Numbered from the stretch's first letter, positions 37,721 through 49,096 are shown. The stretch is DNA of 64,000 nt from Bradyrhizobium sp. JYMT SZCCT0428 (GCF_018131075.1 NZ_JAFCLS010000010.1:140304-204303); one strand, 5' to 3'. Numbers and translations: made by a program. Notes: generated from the sequence alone by a model not told the origin.

Positions 37721-39997
37721 ATGACGATTTGCGGTGAAATCCAGCCCGACAGGCGTACGCGCCTGTCGCGCAAAATGCGCGTAATCCTGTTCTTCGCCTT
37801 TGAAGGCGCCGCCGCACTCCTGATCGGATTTGCGGCCTTATTTTTGAGTTTGCCGGCCTGGTCGGCCGAGCGCACGCAGACCGCCTTCCTCAAGCCGGGC
37901 GATGCCCGCTCCGGTTCGCTGCTGCTGAAGACCGAGGACGGCTACGCCGATGCCTCGCGGCTCGGCATCGATGTCGATATCACCGTGTCCGGGCCCACGG
38001 TCCGCGCCCGTGTCACACAGGTTTTCCGCAACCCGACGCAAGACTGGGTCGAGGCGGTTTACGTCTATCCGCTGCCGTCCGGCGGCGCCGTCGATACGCT
38101 GAATATGGTGGTCGGCGACCGCGTCATCGTCGGCGACATCAAGGAGCGGCAACAGGCCCGCATCATCTATGAGCAGGCGGCGCGCAACGGACAGAAGGCG
38201 GCGCTGACCGAACAGGAGCGGCCGAACATCTTCACCAACTCGGTCGCCAATATCGGCCCCGGCGAAACCGTGCTGGTGCAGATCGAGTATCAGGAGCAGG
38301 TCGCACAGAGCGGCAATGAATTCTCGCTGCGGCTGCCGATGGTGATCGGGCCGCGCTACAATCCCGCACCTGTCGTGCAAAGCGTCGATTTCCGGCCCGG
38401 TGGCGGCGGCTGGGGCGCCAGCAAGTCCGATCCTGTTCCGGACCGCGACCGCATCTCTCCGCACGTGCTCGATCCCGCGACCAACGCGCCGGTCAATCCG
38501 ACCAGCATCACGGTGCGGCTGCAGGCCGGCTTCCCGCTCGGCGAGATCAAGAGCCATCATCACACCATCAAGACCGAAAGCCCCGACGGCAGCACGCGCA
38601 TCATCAAGCTCGCCGAAGGCGCGGTGCCGGCGGATCGCGACTTTGAACTCACCTGGAAGCCTGCCGCGGAAAAAGCGCCGTCGGTCGGCCTGTTCCGCGA
38701 ACATGTCGGCGGCAACGATTATCTGCTCGCTTTTGTGACACCGCCTTCGGTCGAGCAGAACGACAAAAAGCCACTGCCGCGCGAGGTAATATTCGTGATC
38801 GACAATTCCGGCTCGATGGGCGGCGTCTCAATCATCCAGGCCAAGGCCAGCCTCACTTACGCGCTCGGCCGCCTGCAGCCCACCGACCGCTTCAACGTGA
38901 TCCGCTTCGATCACACCATGGAGATGCTGTTCCCGGCCTCGGTGCCGGCTGACCGCGAGCGTGTCGGTCAGGCCACTTCGTTCGTCGGCGCGCTGCAAGC
39001 CAATGGCGGCACCGAAATGGTGCCGGCGATGCGCGCCGCGCTCAGCGACACGGCCCCCGGCGGCGATACCAATTATGTCCGTCAGGTCGTGTTCCTGACC
39101 GACGGCGCGATCGGCAACGAGCAGCAATTGTTCGAGGCCATCAATGCGCTGCGTGGCCGCTCGCGCATCTTCATGGTGGGCATCGGCTCCGCGCCAAACA
39201 CCCATCTGATGACGCGCGCCGCCGAACTCGGCCGCGGCGCCTTCACCCATATCGGCTCGGTGGAACAGGTCGAGGAGCGCATGCGCGGGCTGTTTTCCAA
39301 GCTGGAGAATCCCGCGGTGACCAATCTCACTGCCAAATTCTCCGACGCCACCGCCGACATCACGCCATCGGCGATCCCGGACCTCTACCGCGATGAGCCG
39401 CTGATCCTTGCCGCCAAACTCGGCAAGCTCGCCGGCTCGGTCGAGATCAAGGGCCGGATCGGTGACCGTCCGTGGGTGGTGACGCTTCCGCTGGCGAATG
39501 CGGCCGAAGGCAAGGGCCTGTCGAAACTATGGGCGCGGCGCAAGATTGCCGATGCCGAAGTTGCGCGCACCACGCGACAGGAGAGCCCGGAGGATGCCGA
39601 CAAGACCATCCTCGCGCTCGCACTCGATCATCAATTGGTGACGCGGCTGACCAGTCTCGTCGCGGTCGACAAGACGCCGAGCCGTCCCGAAGGCGAACCG
39701 TTGAAAGTTTCGGAACTGCCGATCAACCTGCCGGCCGGTTGGGATTTCGCCAAAGTGTTCGGTGAACGCCCGCTTCTGCCGGTCGCGCCGACGGAACGTC
39801 GCGCCGATGCCGGCGAGGCCAGGGTTCAGGTCGCGGCATTGAAACGCACGGCCCCTGCGGTCACGGTATCGCCGGGCACGGTCCAGCTCCCGAAGACGGC
39901 GACCGACGCCGAGCTGAGAATGATCCTGGGTGTGATCTTCCTCATATTCAGTCTCGTCCTGTTAGCGTTCAATCGGCGCCAGGCGTTGATCCCCTGA
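37721..39997 (+). CDS. Gram-negative sortase substrate: VIT and vWA domain protein with LPKTA sorting signal
   Basis: 758 residues. It has a long signal peptide (basic stretch, then the hydrophobic core LFFAFEGAAALLIG, cleavage near WSAER), a VIT domain (about 50-175), a vWA domain with the MIDAS motif DNSGSMGG at about 361, and a C-terminal sorting signal: LPKTA at about 724, a hydrophobic helix and a short Arg-containing tail. This matches the marine proteobacterial sortase target family, and the sortase gene follows. The ATG at 37721 has GGAG nine bases upstream; longer open frame upstream overlaps the regulator region. A role in surface or periplasmic display is inferred. Confidence 0.9.
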   Translation: MTICGEIQPDRRTRLSRKMRVILFFAFEGAAALLIGFAALFLSLPAWSAERTQTAFLKPGDARSGSLLLKTEDGYADASRLGIDVDITVSGPTVRARVTQVFRNPTQDWVEAVYVYPLPSGGAVDTLNMVVGDRVIVGDIKERQQARIIYEQAARNGQKAALTEQERPNIFTNSVANIGPGETVLVQIEYQEQVAQSGNEFSLRLPMVIGPRYNPAPVVQSVDFRPGGGGWGASKSDPVPDRDRISPHVLDPATNAPVNPTSITVRLQAGFPLGEIKSHHHTIKTESPDGSTRIIKLAEGAVPADRDFELTWKPAAEKAPSVGLFREHVGGNDYLLAFVTPPSVEQNDKKPLPREVIFVIDNSGSMGGVSIIQAKASLTYALGRLQPTDRFNVIRFDHTMEMLFPASVPADRERVGQATSFVGALQANGGTEMVPAMRAALSDTAPGGDTNYVRQVVFLTDGAIGNEQQLFEAINALRGRSRIFMVGIGSAPNTHLMTRAAELGRGAFTHIGSVEQVEERMRGLFSKLENPAVTNLTAKFSDATADITPSAIPDLYRDEPLILAAKLGKLAGSVEIKGRIGDRPWVVTLPLANAAEGKGLSKLWARRKIADAEVARTTRQESPEDADKTILALALDHQLVTRLTSLVAVDKTPSRPEGEPLKVSELPINLPAGWDFAKVFGERPLLPVAPTERRADAGEARVQVAALKRTAPAVTVSPGTVQLPKTATDAELRMILGVIFLIFSLVLLAFNRRQALIP

Positions 39998-40115
39998 CGC
40001 CCCCTTGACGGAGGAGGCCCCCCAAGCTCCTCCCGAATGCGCGCGCGGCCCTCCGTCCCCCAGGGTCGCGCGCGCGACTTTTTTCGAACCGTCATTGCGA
40101 CGAGAACATCGAAGA

Positions 40116-40685
40116 ATGCGCCGCTTCATCCTCCCTCTCCTCCTCGCCGCCACCGGCCTCATCCTGTTCGGCCAGGGCGGCTACATCCACGCCAAGGCAT
40201 CGTTCGCGCAAATCCTGCTCGAGCGCGCCTTCACGGAAAGCATTGCCACCGGCCGCGAGACAAAACCGTGGTCATGGGCGGATACCTGGCCGGTGGCCCG
40301 CATCGAGGTGAGGCGGATCCATGCCAGCACCATTGTGCTGGCCGGCAGCAGCGGCCAGGCGCTCGCGTTCGGGCCGGGTCATGTCGAGAACACGCCCGAT
40401 GCGGGCGAGCGCGGCGTGGCGGTCTACTCTGCGCACCGCGACACACATTTCCGCTTCCTGCAAAATGTCGTCATCGGCGACGAGATCGACGTCACGCGCC
40501 GCGACGGCAAGAAATTCCGATATCGCGCGGATTCGACCTCGATCGTGCGTTTCGATGCTTCGGGCATCGATCCGTTGCGCGACGGATATCAGCTGGTGCT
40601 GTCGACCTGCTGGCCGTTCGAGGCGCTGACGCCGGGGCCGGATCGCTATCTCCTGCACGCCACCTTGATCGGGCCTGTTCCCTGA
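40116..40685 (+). CDS. Class GN sortase (transpeptidase)
   Basis: 189 residues. The N-terminal membrane anchor (FILPLLLAATGLILFG) is followed by the sortase beta-barrel. The catalytic His is in YSAHRDTHF (about 107), Cys in LSTCWPF (about 165) and Arg in GPDRYLLHA (about 176), all present and in the right order. It would cleave the LPKTA signal of the preceding protein between Thr and Ala and join it to an unknown acceptor. It is dedicated to one substrate, as usual for class GN sortases. I chose the ATG at 40116; the frame is open from 40005. Confidence 0.9.
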   Translation: MRRFILPLLLAATGLILFGQGGYIHAKASFAQILLERAFTESIATGRETKPWSWADTWPVARIEVRRIHASTIVLAGSSGQALAFGPGHVENTPDAGERGVAVYSAHRDTHFRFLQNVVIGDEIDVTRRDGKKFRYRADSTSIVRFDASGIDPLRDGYQLVLSTCWPFEALTPGPDRYLLHATLIGPVP

Positions 40686-40882
40686 GTTCATCCGCCCGTC
40701 AATCCCGGGACCGACAAATACTCCGCCTGCCGGGATATCGTGCGCTACGCGAAGGGCGCTATCGGGCCAACGCGTGTTGCCACCCTCCTCAAGTCTCAAT
40801 AGAAAGAATGAAAACGCATGGCCGAAGCGATCGCACGAGATCGCCGTCTGCCAAAGGAAACAACAAGGTAAGGGCACGCTCC

Positions 40883-43105
40883 ATGGAAGCTCGGGTAGTC
40901 AACGCGCAGCATTCGGCCGAAAACTGGTCGCCCTCGTCCGACGCCAGCGACATCGTCAAAAGCATCCATGCCATGCTGCACCCGCGCAACATCGTGCTGG
41001 TCGGTGCGACCGACAAGCCCGGCAACTATGCCGAGCGCATCTGGAACAATCTGGTCAAGTACCAATACAAGGGCAAACTGTTCCCCGTTAATTCCAAGCG
41101 CGAAACGATCTGGGGCGTGCCCTGTTACAAGGATTTCGCCAGCCTTCCGGAGAAACCCGACCACGTGCTGGTGCTGGTGCCGGCCCGTTTCGCGGTGCAG
41201 GTGATCCGTGACGCCGCGGCGGCCGGTGCGCGTTCCGCCACCATCGTCACCTCGGGCTTCAGCGAGTTGCAGGACGCGGAAAGCCAGCGGCTGGCGGTCG
41301 AATTGAAAGAGGCGGTGCGTGAAACCGGCCTTGCCGTGACCGGCCCGAATTGCCTCGGCAATCTGAGCGCGGGCGAAAACCTGTTCACCAATATCGATGA
41401 CCGCATCGTCACCATGGAAGCCGGTCCCGTCGCGATCGCCGGGCAATCCGGTGCGATCGTGATGGCGATCCGTCAGGCGCTGGAAGATCGCGGCGTCGGT
41501 GTCGGCTACATGGTCACGACCGGCAACGAGACCGGGCTCGAAACACCGGACCTGATGGCCTATTTCGCGGCCGATCCTTCGATCCGCGTGATCGTGGTCT
41601 ATCTCGAAGGCGTGCGAAACACCAAGGTGTTCCGCGAGGCCTGCAAGGCCGCGCGCGCCGCCGGCAAGCCGGTCATCGCGCTCAAGCTCGGCGCCTCCGA
41701 GGGCGGCCGCGCCGCTGCGATGGCGCATACCGGCGCGCTTGCCGGCTCGATTCAAACCTTCGACGCGATCTCGACGCGCGAGGGCGTGATCCGCGTTCGC
41801 GGCCTCGATGAACTGATCGAGACCACCGAATGTTTCGTGCATGCCGATCCGCCGAAAAGCAACCGCCTCGCCGCCGTGTCGCTGTCAGGCGGCAAGCGCG
41901 GCCTCTTGATCGACGCGTTCGATTCCGCCGGGCTCAACTTCGCGCCGCTGAGCGCGGACGCGACAGAGAAACTCGCAAAGATGCTCGGACCGGGCAGCAT
42001 CGTCGGTAATCCGCTCGACGCCGGATTTGCCGCGGTGGTCGACCCCTCGGTCTACATGCAGTCGATCAAGATCATGATCGACGATCCCGACACCGATATC
42101 GTGATCATCGACGCCGAGCTGCCGAAGGCGCCCCATGAATTGCGCGAACGCAATTTGCGCATCGTCAACGACATGGCGGGCGCCGCCTCCAAGCCCGTCG
42201 TCTACATCAGCGCGATGTCGATTGGCTTTACCGAGTTCACCAAGGGCTTGCGCAAGTCGCTGCCGAACATCGCGGTCATGCAAGGCCTTGACCGCGCGGT
42301 GGGCGCGATCAAGTCGCTGATCGAATATGCCTCGCTGCGCAAAGTCGTGCCGGAGATCGCGTCGAGTTCGAAGGCTTCCGCCCGTGCCGTGCTGGAGAAG
42401 ACGCTAAAAAGCGCCAACGGCGCCGCGGCGCTCGACGAAGTCGCCTCGAAAAAACTGCTGAAGGCCTATGGCATTCCGGTCTCAAAGGAAGAGATCGCAC
42501 AGACCGCGGCGGACGCGGTGAAGATCGCCAAGAAGATCGGCTTCCCCGTGGTCGCCAAGGTGGTCAGCGCCGAGATCCTGCACAAATCGGACATTGGCGG
42601 TGTGGTGCTGAACATCAACAATGCCGCCGAGGTGAAGAAGGCGTTCAACGACATCACCGCGCGGGTCAGGAAGCTGAAGAACAAGCCGAAGCTCGAAGGC
42701 ATTCTGATCGCGCAGCAGGTCAAGTCCGACCTCGAACTCGTGGTCGGCGCCTCGCTCGATGCCGAGATGGGCCCCGTGGTGCTGTTCGGCACCGGCGGCG
42801 TCGACATCGAACTGATGAAGGACGTGGCGCTCGCCGGCGCGCCGCTCGATGCCGACGAGGCGAAACAGCTGATCGGCAAAACCAAGGCCGGCGTCAAGAT
42901 GAACGGTTATCGTGGCAAGCCCGCGCTGCACGAGGCTTCCGCGGTGAAGGCGCTGGTCGGGCTATCCAATCTGATGGCGGACGCGGGAACCCGCATTGCG
43001 TCGATCGACGTCAATCCGTTCCTGATCAACAGCAAGCTCGGCGTCGCCGTCGACGGCCTGATCGTGCTCAACAACGCCGCGGCCAACAAGGCGGCGGGGC
43101 ATTAG
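40883..43105 (+). CDS. ADP-forming acyl-CoA synthetase (acetate-CoA ligase type, fused subunits)
   Basis: 740 residues. The order is: a CoA-binding Rossmann domain (HPRNIVLVGATDKPGNYA), a succinyl-CoA-ligase-like domain with the phospho-His segment AMAHTGALAGS (about residues 285-295), and an ATP-grasp domain in the C-terminal 230 residues (GFPVVAKVVSAEILHKSDIGG). It makes an acyl-CoA, ATP or ADP by a phosphohistidine relay. I chose ATG 40883, with AGGG upstream, over ATG 40808, because the family starts just before the Rossmann fold. It is unrelated by sequence to the AMP-forming ligases nearby. Substrate unknown. Confidence 0.9.
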   Translation: MEARVVNAQHSAENWSPSSDASDIVKSIHAMLHPRNIVLVGATDKPGNYAERIWNNLVKYQYKGKLFPVNSKRETIWGVPCYKDFASLPEKPDHVLVLVPARFAVQVIRDAAAAGARSATIVTSGFSELQDAESQRLAVELKEAVRETGLAVTGPNCLGNLSAGENLFTNIDDRIVTMEAGPVAIAGQSGAIVMAIRQALEDRGVGVGYMVTTGNETGLETPDLMAYFAADPSIRVIVVYLEGVRNTKVFREACKAARAAGKPVIALKLGASEGGRAAAMAHTGALAGSIQTFDAISTREGVIRVRGLDELIETTECFVHADPPKSNRLAAVSLSGGKRGLLIDAFDSAGLNFAPLSADATEKLAKMLGPGSIVGNPLDAGFAAVVDPSVYMQSIKIMIDDPDTDIVIIDAELPKAPHELRERNLRIVNDMAGAASKPVVYISAMSIGFTEFTKGLRKSLPNIAVMQGLDRAVGAIKSLIEYASLRKVVPEIASSSKASARAVLEKTLKSANGAAALDEVASKKLLKAYGIPVSKEEIAQTAADAVKIAKKIGFPVVAKVVSAEILHKSDIGGVVLNINNAAEVKKAFNDITARVRKLKNKPKLEGILIAQQVKSDLELVVGASLDAEMGPVVLFGTGGVDIELMKDVALAGAPLDADEAKQLIGKTKAGVKMNGYRGKPALHEASAVKALVGLSNLMADAGTRIASIDVNPFLINSKLGVAVDGLIVLNNAAANKAAGH

Positions 43106-43111
43106 TCACTT

Positions 43112-43196
43112 GTCATGCGCGGGCTTGACCCGCGCATCCATCTAAAAATGATTCATGCAAGAATGATGGATTGCCGGGTCAAGCCCGGCAATGACG
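43112..43196. repeat. Intergenic palindromic repeat (gtcatgcgcggg type)
   Basis: Inverted ends GTCATGCGCGGGCTTGACCC/GGGTCAAGCCCGGCAATGAC with ATCCATC/GATGGAT inside. It lies between two convergent genes; the same broad family as 13892-13976. Confidence 0.8.
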
Positions 43197-43202
43197 GCCG
43201 GA

Positions 43203-43964
43203 TCACAACCCCGCGCCCCATTGGCGCGCGGTCTGGACCAGCCAGTCGCGGTAGAGCGTCAGCGGCGTGACGCCGGTGAGCCCGCCGCAACCGGCCGAGC
43301 TATTGGGTCCGGTCGACCAGCTCACGACGCCGATAATCGCCGGGCCTGATTGCTTGTCCTCGAATACCGGCCCACCAGAGTCTCCGGTGCAGGCGCCAAG
43401 CCCGTCGCGGGTGCCCTGGCCCACAGGATCGACCAGCCGAATCTGCAGCGTTCCCGGCTTGCCGGTTGCCACCAATCCGGCGGCGCGGATGGTGCCGCCG
43501 CTCTTGCCGTCGCCGCGCGTCGTGACGCCAATGCCGGCGATCGTAAAACGGCTGCCGACAAGAATTGGAATGTTGGGCATGCCGAGCGTCGATGGCGTCT
43601 TGCCTTTGACGGGTGAACCCAATTGCAGCAGCGCCACATCGGCCGTCGCCCTGTGCGCCAGCATCGCCTGCATCTTGAAGCCGGGATGAATGGCGACGCT
43701 CTTGACGTCCTGCAACGACGGCTGCTTGTCAGCGCCATATTCGACGATCTTGTAATCGGCACCGGGCTGCACGCAGTGTGCCGCGGTCAGCACGATTTTG
43801 GGCGCGATCACCGCGCCGGTGCAGAAATTGCCGCGGGAACCGACAATGGTGACGACCGAACGGCCGACGCCGTCGGCGGATGGCGCGCCACCGCCCACGA
43901 TGGCGTAAGCGGGCGCTGCCACCAGCAGCGCAAGACCGGCAATTATTCGAGCGAGGACCTTCAT
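43203..43964 (-). CDS. Secreted trypsin-like serine protease
   Basis: 253 residues. The signal peptide (MKVLARIIAGLALLVAAPAYA) precedes the mature start IVGGGAPS. The catalytic triad is intact: His in TAAHC, Asp in ADVALLQL, Ser in CTGDSGGP. IVGG at the mature N-terminus is typical of activated chymotrypsin-fold proteases. The conserved Cys pairs (FCTG/AAHC and others) suggest disulphides and a periplasmic or extracellular site. I chose the ATG at 43964, just before the signal; the longer open frame to 44489 runs over the HAD gene on the other strand. Confidence 0.9.
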   Translation of the reverse strand: MKVLARIIAGLALLVAAPAYAIVGGGAPSADGVGRSVVTIVGSRGNFCTGAVIAPKIVLTAAHCVQPGADYKIVEYGADKQPSLQDVKSVAIHPGFKMQAMLAHRATADVALLQLGSPVKGKTPSTLGMPNIPILVGSRFTIAGIGVTTRGDGKSGGTIRAAGLVATGKPGTLQIRLVDPVGQGTRDGLGACTGDSGGPVFEDKQSGPAIIGVVSWSTGPNSSAGCGGLTGVTPLTLYRDWLVQTARQWGAGL

Positions 43965-44078
43965 GGCCGCATGCAATACCCCGCGCAACCGACATCGCCA
44001 AGCCGCGGATCGGACTGGCTCCGAAGGGCATTCCGTGTTAGCCGCTCCCCCGTCGCGTATTGATATGGTGGGGAAGCA

Positions 44079-44711
44079 ATGGTCGAGGCGGTGATCTGGG
44101 ATTTCGGCGGGGTGCTGACCACTTCGCCGTTCGAGGCATTCTCGCGGTTCGAGACCGAACGCGGGCTGCCCGCCGACATCATCCGGCGCACCAACGCCGC
44201 CAATCATCTGGAAAACGCCTGGGCGAAGTTCGAGCGCGCGGAAGTCGACATCGAAGCCTTCGATGCGCTGTTCGCGACGGAATCGAAGGCGCTGGGCGCC
44301 GAGGTCCGCGGCAGGGACGTGTTGCCTCTGCTCTCGGGCGATCTGCGCCCCGAAATGGTCGAGGCGCTCAAACGCGTGAAGGCCAAATTCAAGACCGGCT
44401 GCATCACCAACAACCTTCCGGCCAACGCGATCGGCAGCCGCAGCGGCCGCTCGCTCTATGTCGCGGAGGTCATGGTGCTGTTCGATCACGTCATCGAGTC
44501 CGCCAAGATTGGCCTGCGCAAGCCCGACCCGCGCATCTACCAGATGATGGTCGAAACGCTGCAGGTCGATCCCAAAAACTGCGTCTATCTCGACGATCTC
44601 GGCGTCAACCTGAAGCCGGCGCGGCAGATGGGCATGACCACGATCAAGGTGCTCAATGCGGCGCAGGCGATCACGGAACTGGAGGCGGCGACCGGGCTCA
44701 CATTGCGCTAG
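44079..44711 (+). CDS. HAD-superfamily hydrolase (HAD-IA, ACAD10/YihX-like)
   Basis: 210 residues. The nucleophile motif is WDFGGVLTTS, with Asp at about residue 8 and Gly instead of Asp two residues on, as in the YihX-like subgroup. Ser/Thr motif ITNN is at about 109, Lys in GLRKPDPRIY at about 150, and the acidic motif YLDDLGVN at about 169. These show a complete phosphatase or dehalogenase-type core with a helical cap at residues 18-90. The substrate is unknown. It is divergent from the protease gene, with GGTGGGGAAG before the ATG. Confidence 0.88.
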   Translation: MVEAVIWDFGGVLTTSPFEAFSRFETERGLPADIIRRTNAANHLENAWAKFERAEVDIEAFDALFATESKALGAEVRGRDVLPLLSGDLRPEMVEALKRVKAKFKTGCITNNLPANAIGSRSGRSLYVAEVMVLFDHVIESAKIGLRKPDPRIYQMMVETLQVDPKNCVYLDDLGVNLKPARQMGMTTIKVLNAAQAITELEAATGLTLR

Positions 44712-44819
44712 GCGGAATTAGCCGAATTTGCCGCCTTCGTATGATCAAACGAGGCTTGTTCTTTGCAGGGAACGGGGGCAGAACACGTTGAAATCCAGTG
44801 AATTTCGGAGTTGAAACCC

Positions 44820-45770
44820 GTGGCTGACAAAGGGCCGACCGCCTCGATCGAGGCAGTGGAAAGCGGCCTTGCCGCGCAGGGCTATATTGCGAGCCGGCAG
44901 ATCGCGACCGCGGTCTATCTGTCGCAACAGATCGAAAAACCCATCCTGGTCGAGGGTCCCGCCGGCGTCGGCAAGACCGAGCTTGCGAAGGCGATCGCGG
45001 CGTGGCGCGGGCTGAAGATGATCCGCCTGCAATGCTACGAGGGCCTCGACGAAGCCAAGGCGCTCTACGAGTGGAAATACGCCAAGCAGCTTCTGTACAC
45101 GCAGATCCTGAAGGACAAGCTCGGCGAAGTGCTCGGCGGCGCCGAAACGCTGCAAGACGCGCTGGCACAATTGCATGATTTCGGCGACGTGTTCTTCTCC
45201 AAGGAATTCGTCGAACCGCGGCCGCTGCTGCAGGCGCTGGAACAACCGGCCGGCTGCGTGCTGCTGATCGACGAAATCGACAAGTCGGACGCCGAGTTCG
45301 AATCGCTGCTGCTGGAAATCCTCAGCGATTTCCAGGTCACGATTCCGGAACTCGGCACCGTTACCGCCGTCGCGGCCCCCACCGTGATCCTGACCTCGAA
45401 CAGCGAACGCGATCTCGGCGACGCGCTGAAGCGGCGCTGCCTCCACCTTCACATCGGCTTCCCCGAGCAGAAGCTGGAGGAGCGCATCGTCGAAAGCCGG
45501 GTGCCCGGCATATCGCAGACGCTGCGCAAGCAGATGGTCGGCTTCATCCACGAGGTTCGCTCGCTCGACCTGAAGAAACTGCCGTCGGTGAGCGAGACGA
45601 TCGATTGGGCACGGGTGCTGGTGCTGCTGCAGGCGCCCGAACTCGGCAGCGAGATCGTCAAGGATACGCTCAACGTGCTGCTGAAGTACGAGGCGGATAT
45701 CGAGGCCACACTGCCCCAGGTATCCACCTTCATCGCCAAGACATCGCGGCAGAGCGTCGTCTTCGGATAA
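44820..45770 (+). CDS. MoxR-type AAA ATPase (CoxD-like)
   Basis: 316 residues. Walker A EGPAGVGKTELAKAI at about residues 42-56, Walker B VLLIDEIDKSD, sensor 1 PTVILTSNSERDL, and a C-terminal lid with the arginine-rich ALKRRCLHL. It belongs to the branch paired with vWA proteins in CO dehydrogenase maturation (CoxD), but no cox structural genes are near. The GTG at 44820 has CGGAG nine bases ahead, while the TTG at 44811 lies on top of it. The next gene, five bases further, is its vWA partner. Confidence 0.9.
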   Translation: MADKGPTASIEAVESGLAAQGYIASRQIATAVYLSQQIEKPILVEGPAGVGKTELAKAIAAWRGLKMIRLQCYEGLDEAKALYEWKYAKQLLYTQILKDKLGEVLGGAETLQDALAQLHDFGDVFFSKEFVEPRPLLQALEQPAGCVLLIDEIDKSDAEFESLLLEILSDFQVTIPELGTVTAVAAPTVILTSNSERDLGDALKRRCLHLHIGFPEQKLEERIVESRVPGISQTLRKQMVGFIHEVRSLDLKKLPSVSETIDWARVLVLLQAPELGSEIVKDTLNVLLKYEADIEATLPQVSTFIAKTSRQSVVFG

Positions 45771-45775
45771 AACGG

Positions 45776-47152
45776 ATGAGAGAAAACCTGCATCGCTTCT
45801 TTCGTGCGGCGCGGGGCGCAGGCGTCAGGCTCTCGCCGGCCGAAAGCATCGATGCGATGCGCGCGGTCTCCAAGGTCGGCTTCAGCGACCGCACCGTCCT
45901 GCGCGACACCTTCCTCCTCACGCTCGCCAAGACCCAGGACGAGAAGAAAGCGCTCGGCGCCTGTTTTGATCTGTTCTTCGATCAGCCCGAGCCGGCGCCA
46001 CCACCTTCCGACGAGAGCGAGACGGATGAGTCCGACACGCTGGAATCCGGAGCGGCCTCCGATGCGCAAGGCGACGCCGATGGCGGCGACCAGGCCCAGG
46101 ATCTCGGCCAACTCGCGCAGATGCTGCTGTCGCAGGACCGCAACGCGATGGCGGCTGCCATCGCCAACGCTTCGAATGCCGCATATCTGTCCGACATCCG
46201 CTACTTCACGCAGCGCGGCATCTTCTCGGGCCGCATCCTCGACCAGATGGGCATCCAGCGCCTGCGCGACGACCTAGACGCACTGACCGCGACTAATCCC
46301 GCCTTGGCGGAACGGCTGCAGACGGCGCTGGACGGCTTGCGTGACACCGTGCGCGAAACCGTCTCGCAGGCCTTGATGCTGTACGGCCGCGAGGAAGCCG
46401 AGAACCTGCGCAACGAGATTTTGCGCAACGCGCCGCTGTCGCGGATCGAGCCGCGGCAGGTCGCGCAGATGCGGGTTCTGATCCGCCAGATCGCTCGCCG
46501 CCTGCGCGAGCGTTACAGCAAGCCGCGCAAGCGCCAGCGCCGCGGCCATCTCGACGTACGCCGGACCATTCGGCGCAACGCCGCCTGGGGCGGTGTGCCG
46601 TTCCTCACCGCATGGAAACGACGCCACCGCGACAAGCCAAAGATTATCGCACTCTGCGACGTCTCGGGTTCGGTGGCGCGGGTATCCGATTTCTTCCTGC
46701 TGCTGATCCACAGCCTGCACGAGGTGGTCTCGGATGTCCGCTCGTTCGCCTTCTCCGGACATTTGATCGAGGTCAGCGACATCCTGGAATCCAAATCGCC
46801 TGAAGAGGCGATGGCCGAAATCATGTCCAAGGTCGGCTTCGGCTCGTCGGATTACGGTAATTCCTTTGCCGACTTCGAGCATGAATGGATGAACGCGATC
46901 ACGCCGCAGACCACGGTGATCATTCTCGGCGATGCCCGCAGCAACAATCTCGATCCTCGCGCCGACATTCTGCGTCGGGTCGGCGAGCGATCGAAGCGGC
47001 TGGTGTGGCTCAACCCCGAGGGGCGCATGGCCTGGGGCTGGGGCGATTCGGAAATGCCGCGTTATTCGACCTTCTGCACCGTCGTGCGGCAATGCGCCAC
47101 CGCGCAGCAGCTGGAACGCGCAGTGTCGGATATCGTGGCGAGCTATCAGTAG
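45776..47152 (+). CDS. vWA domain protein, CoxE-like
   Basis: 458 residues. N-terminal helical region (RENLHRFFRAARGAGVRLSPA), an acidic Asp/Glu/Ser-rich linker at about residues 80-110, then a C-terminal vWA domain with MIDAS CDVSGSVAR and SFAFSGHLIEV. It is the partner of the MoxR ATPase immediately upstream; in the Cox system this pair inserts metal or sulphur into molybdenum hydroxylases. Here the client is not identified. ATG 45776 follows the ATPase stop by five bases; the frame upstream overlaps the ATPase gene out of frame. Confidence 0.87.
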   Translation: MRENLHRFFRAARGAGVRLSPAESIDAMRAVSKVGFSDRTVLRDTFLLTLAKTQDEKKALGACFDLFFDQPEPAPPPSDESETDESDTLESGAASDAQGDADGGDQAQDLGQLAQMLLSQDRNAMAAAIANASNAAYLSDIRYFTQRGIFSGRILDQMGIQRLRDDLDALTATNPALAERLQTALDGLRDTVRETVSQALMLYGREEAENLRNEILRNAPLSRIEPRQVAQMRVLIRQIARRLRERYSKPRKRQRRGHLDVRRTIRRNAAWGGVPFLTAWKRRHRDKPKIIALCDVSGSVARVSDFFLLLIHSLHEVVSDVRSFAFSGHLIEVSDILESKSPEEAMAEIMSKVGFGSSDYGNSFADFEHEWMNAITPQTTVIILGDARSNNLDPRADILRRVGERSKRLVWLNPEGRMAWGWGDSEMPRYSTFCTVVRQCATAQQLERAVSDIVASYQ

Positions 47153-47233
47153 TTCCACCCTAAGGCGCCTGAATCCTGTATTGTTCGTCTCGCGCACCCG
47201 ATTCCCGCCTGTTGACCCCGTTTTGAAGCCGAT

Positions 47234-49096
<1,863 letters not shown>

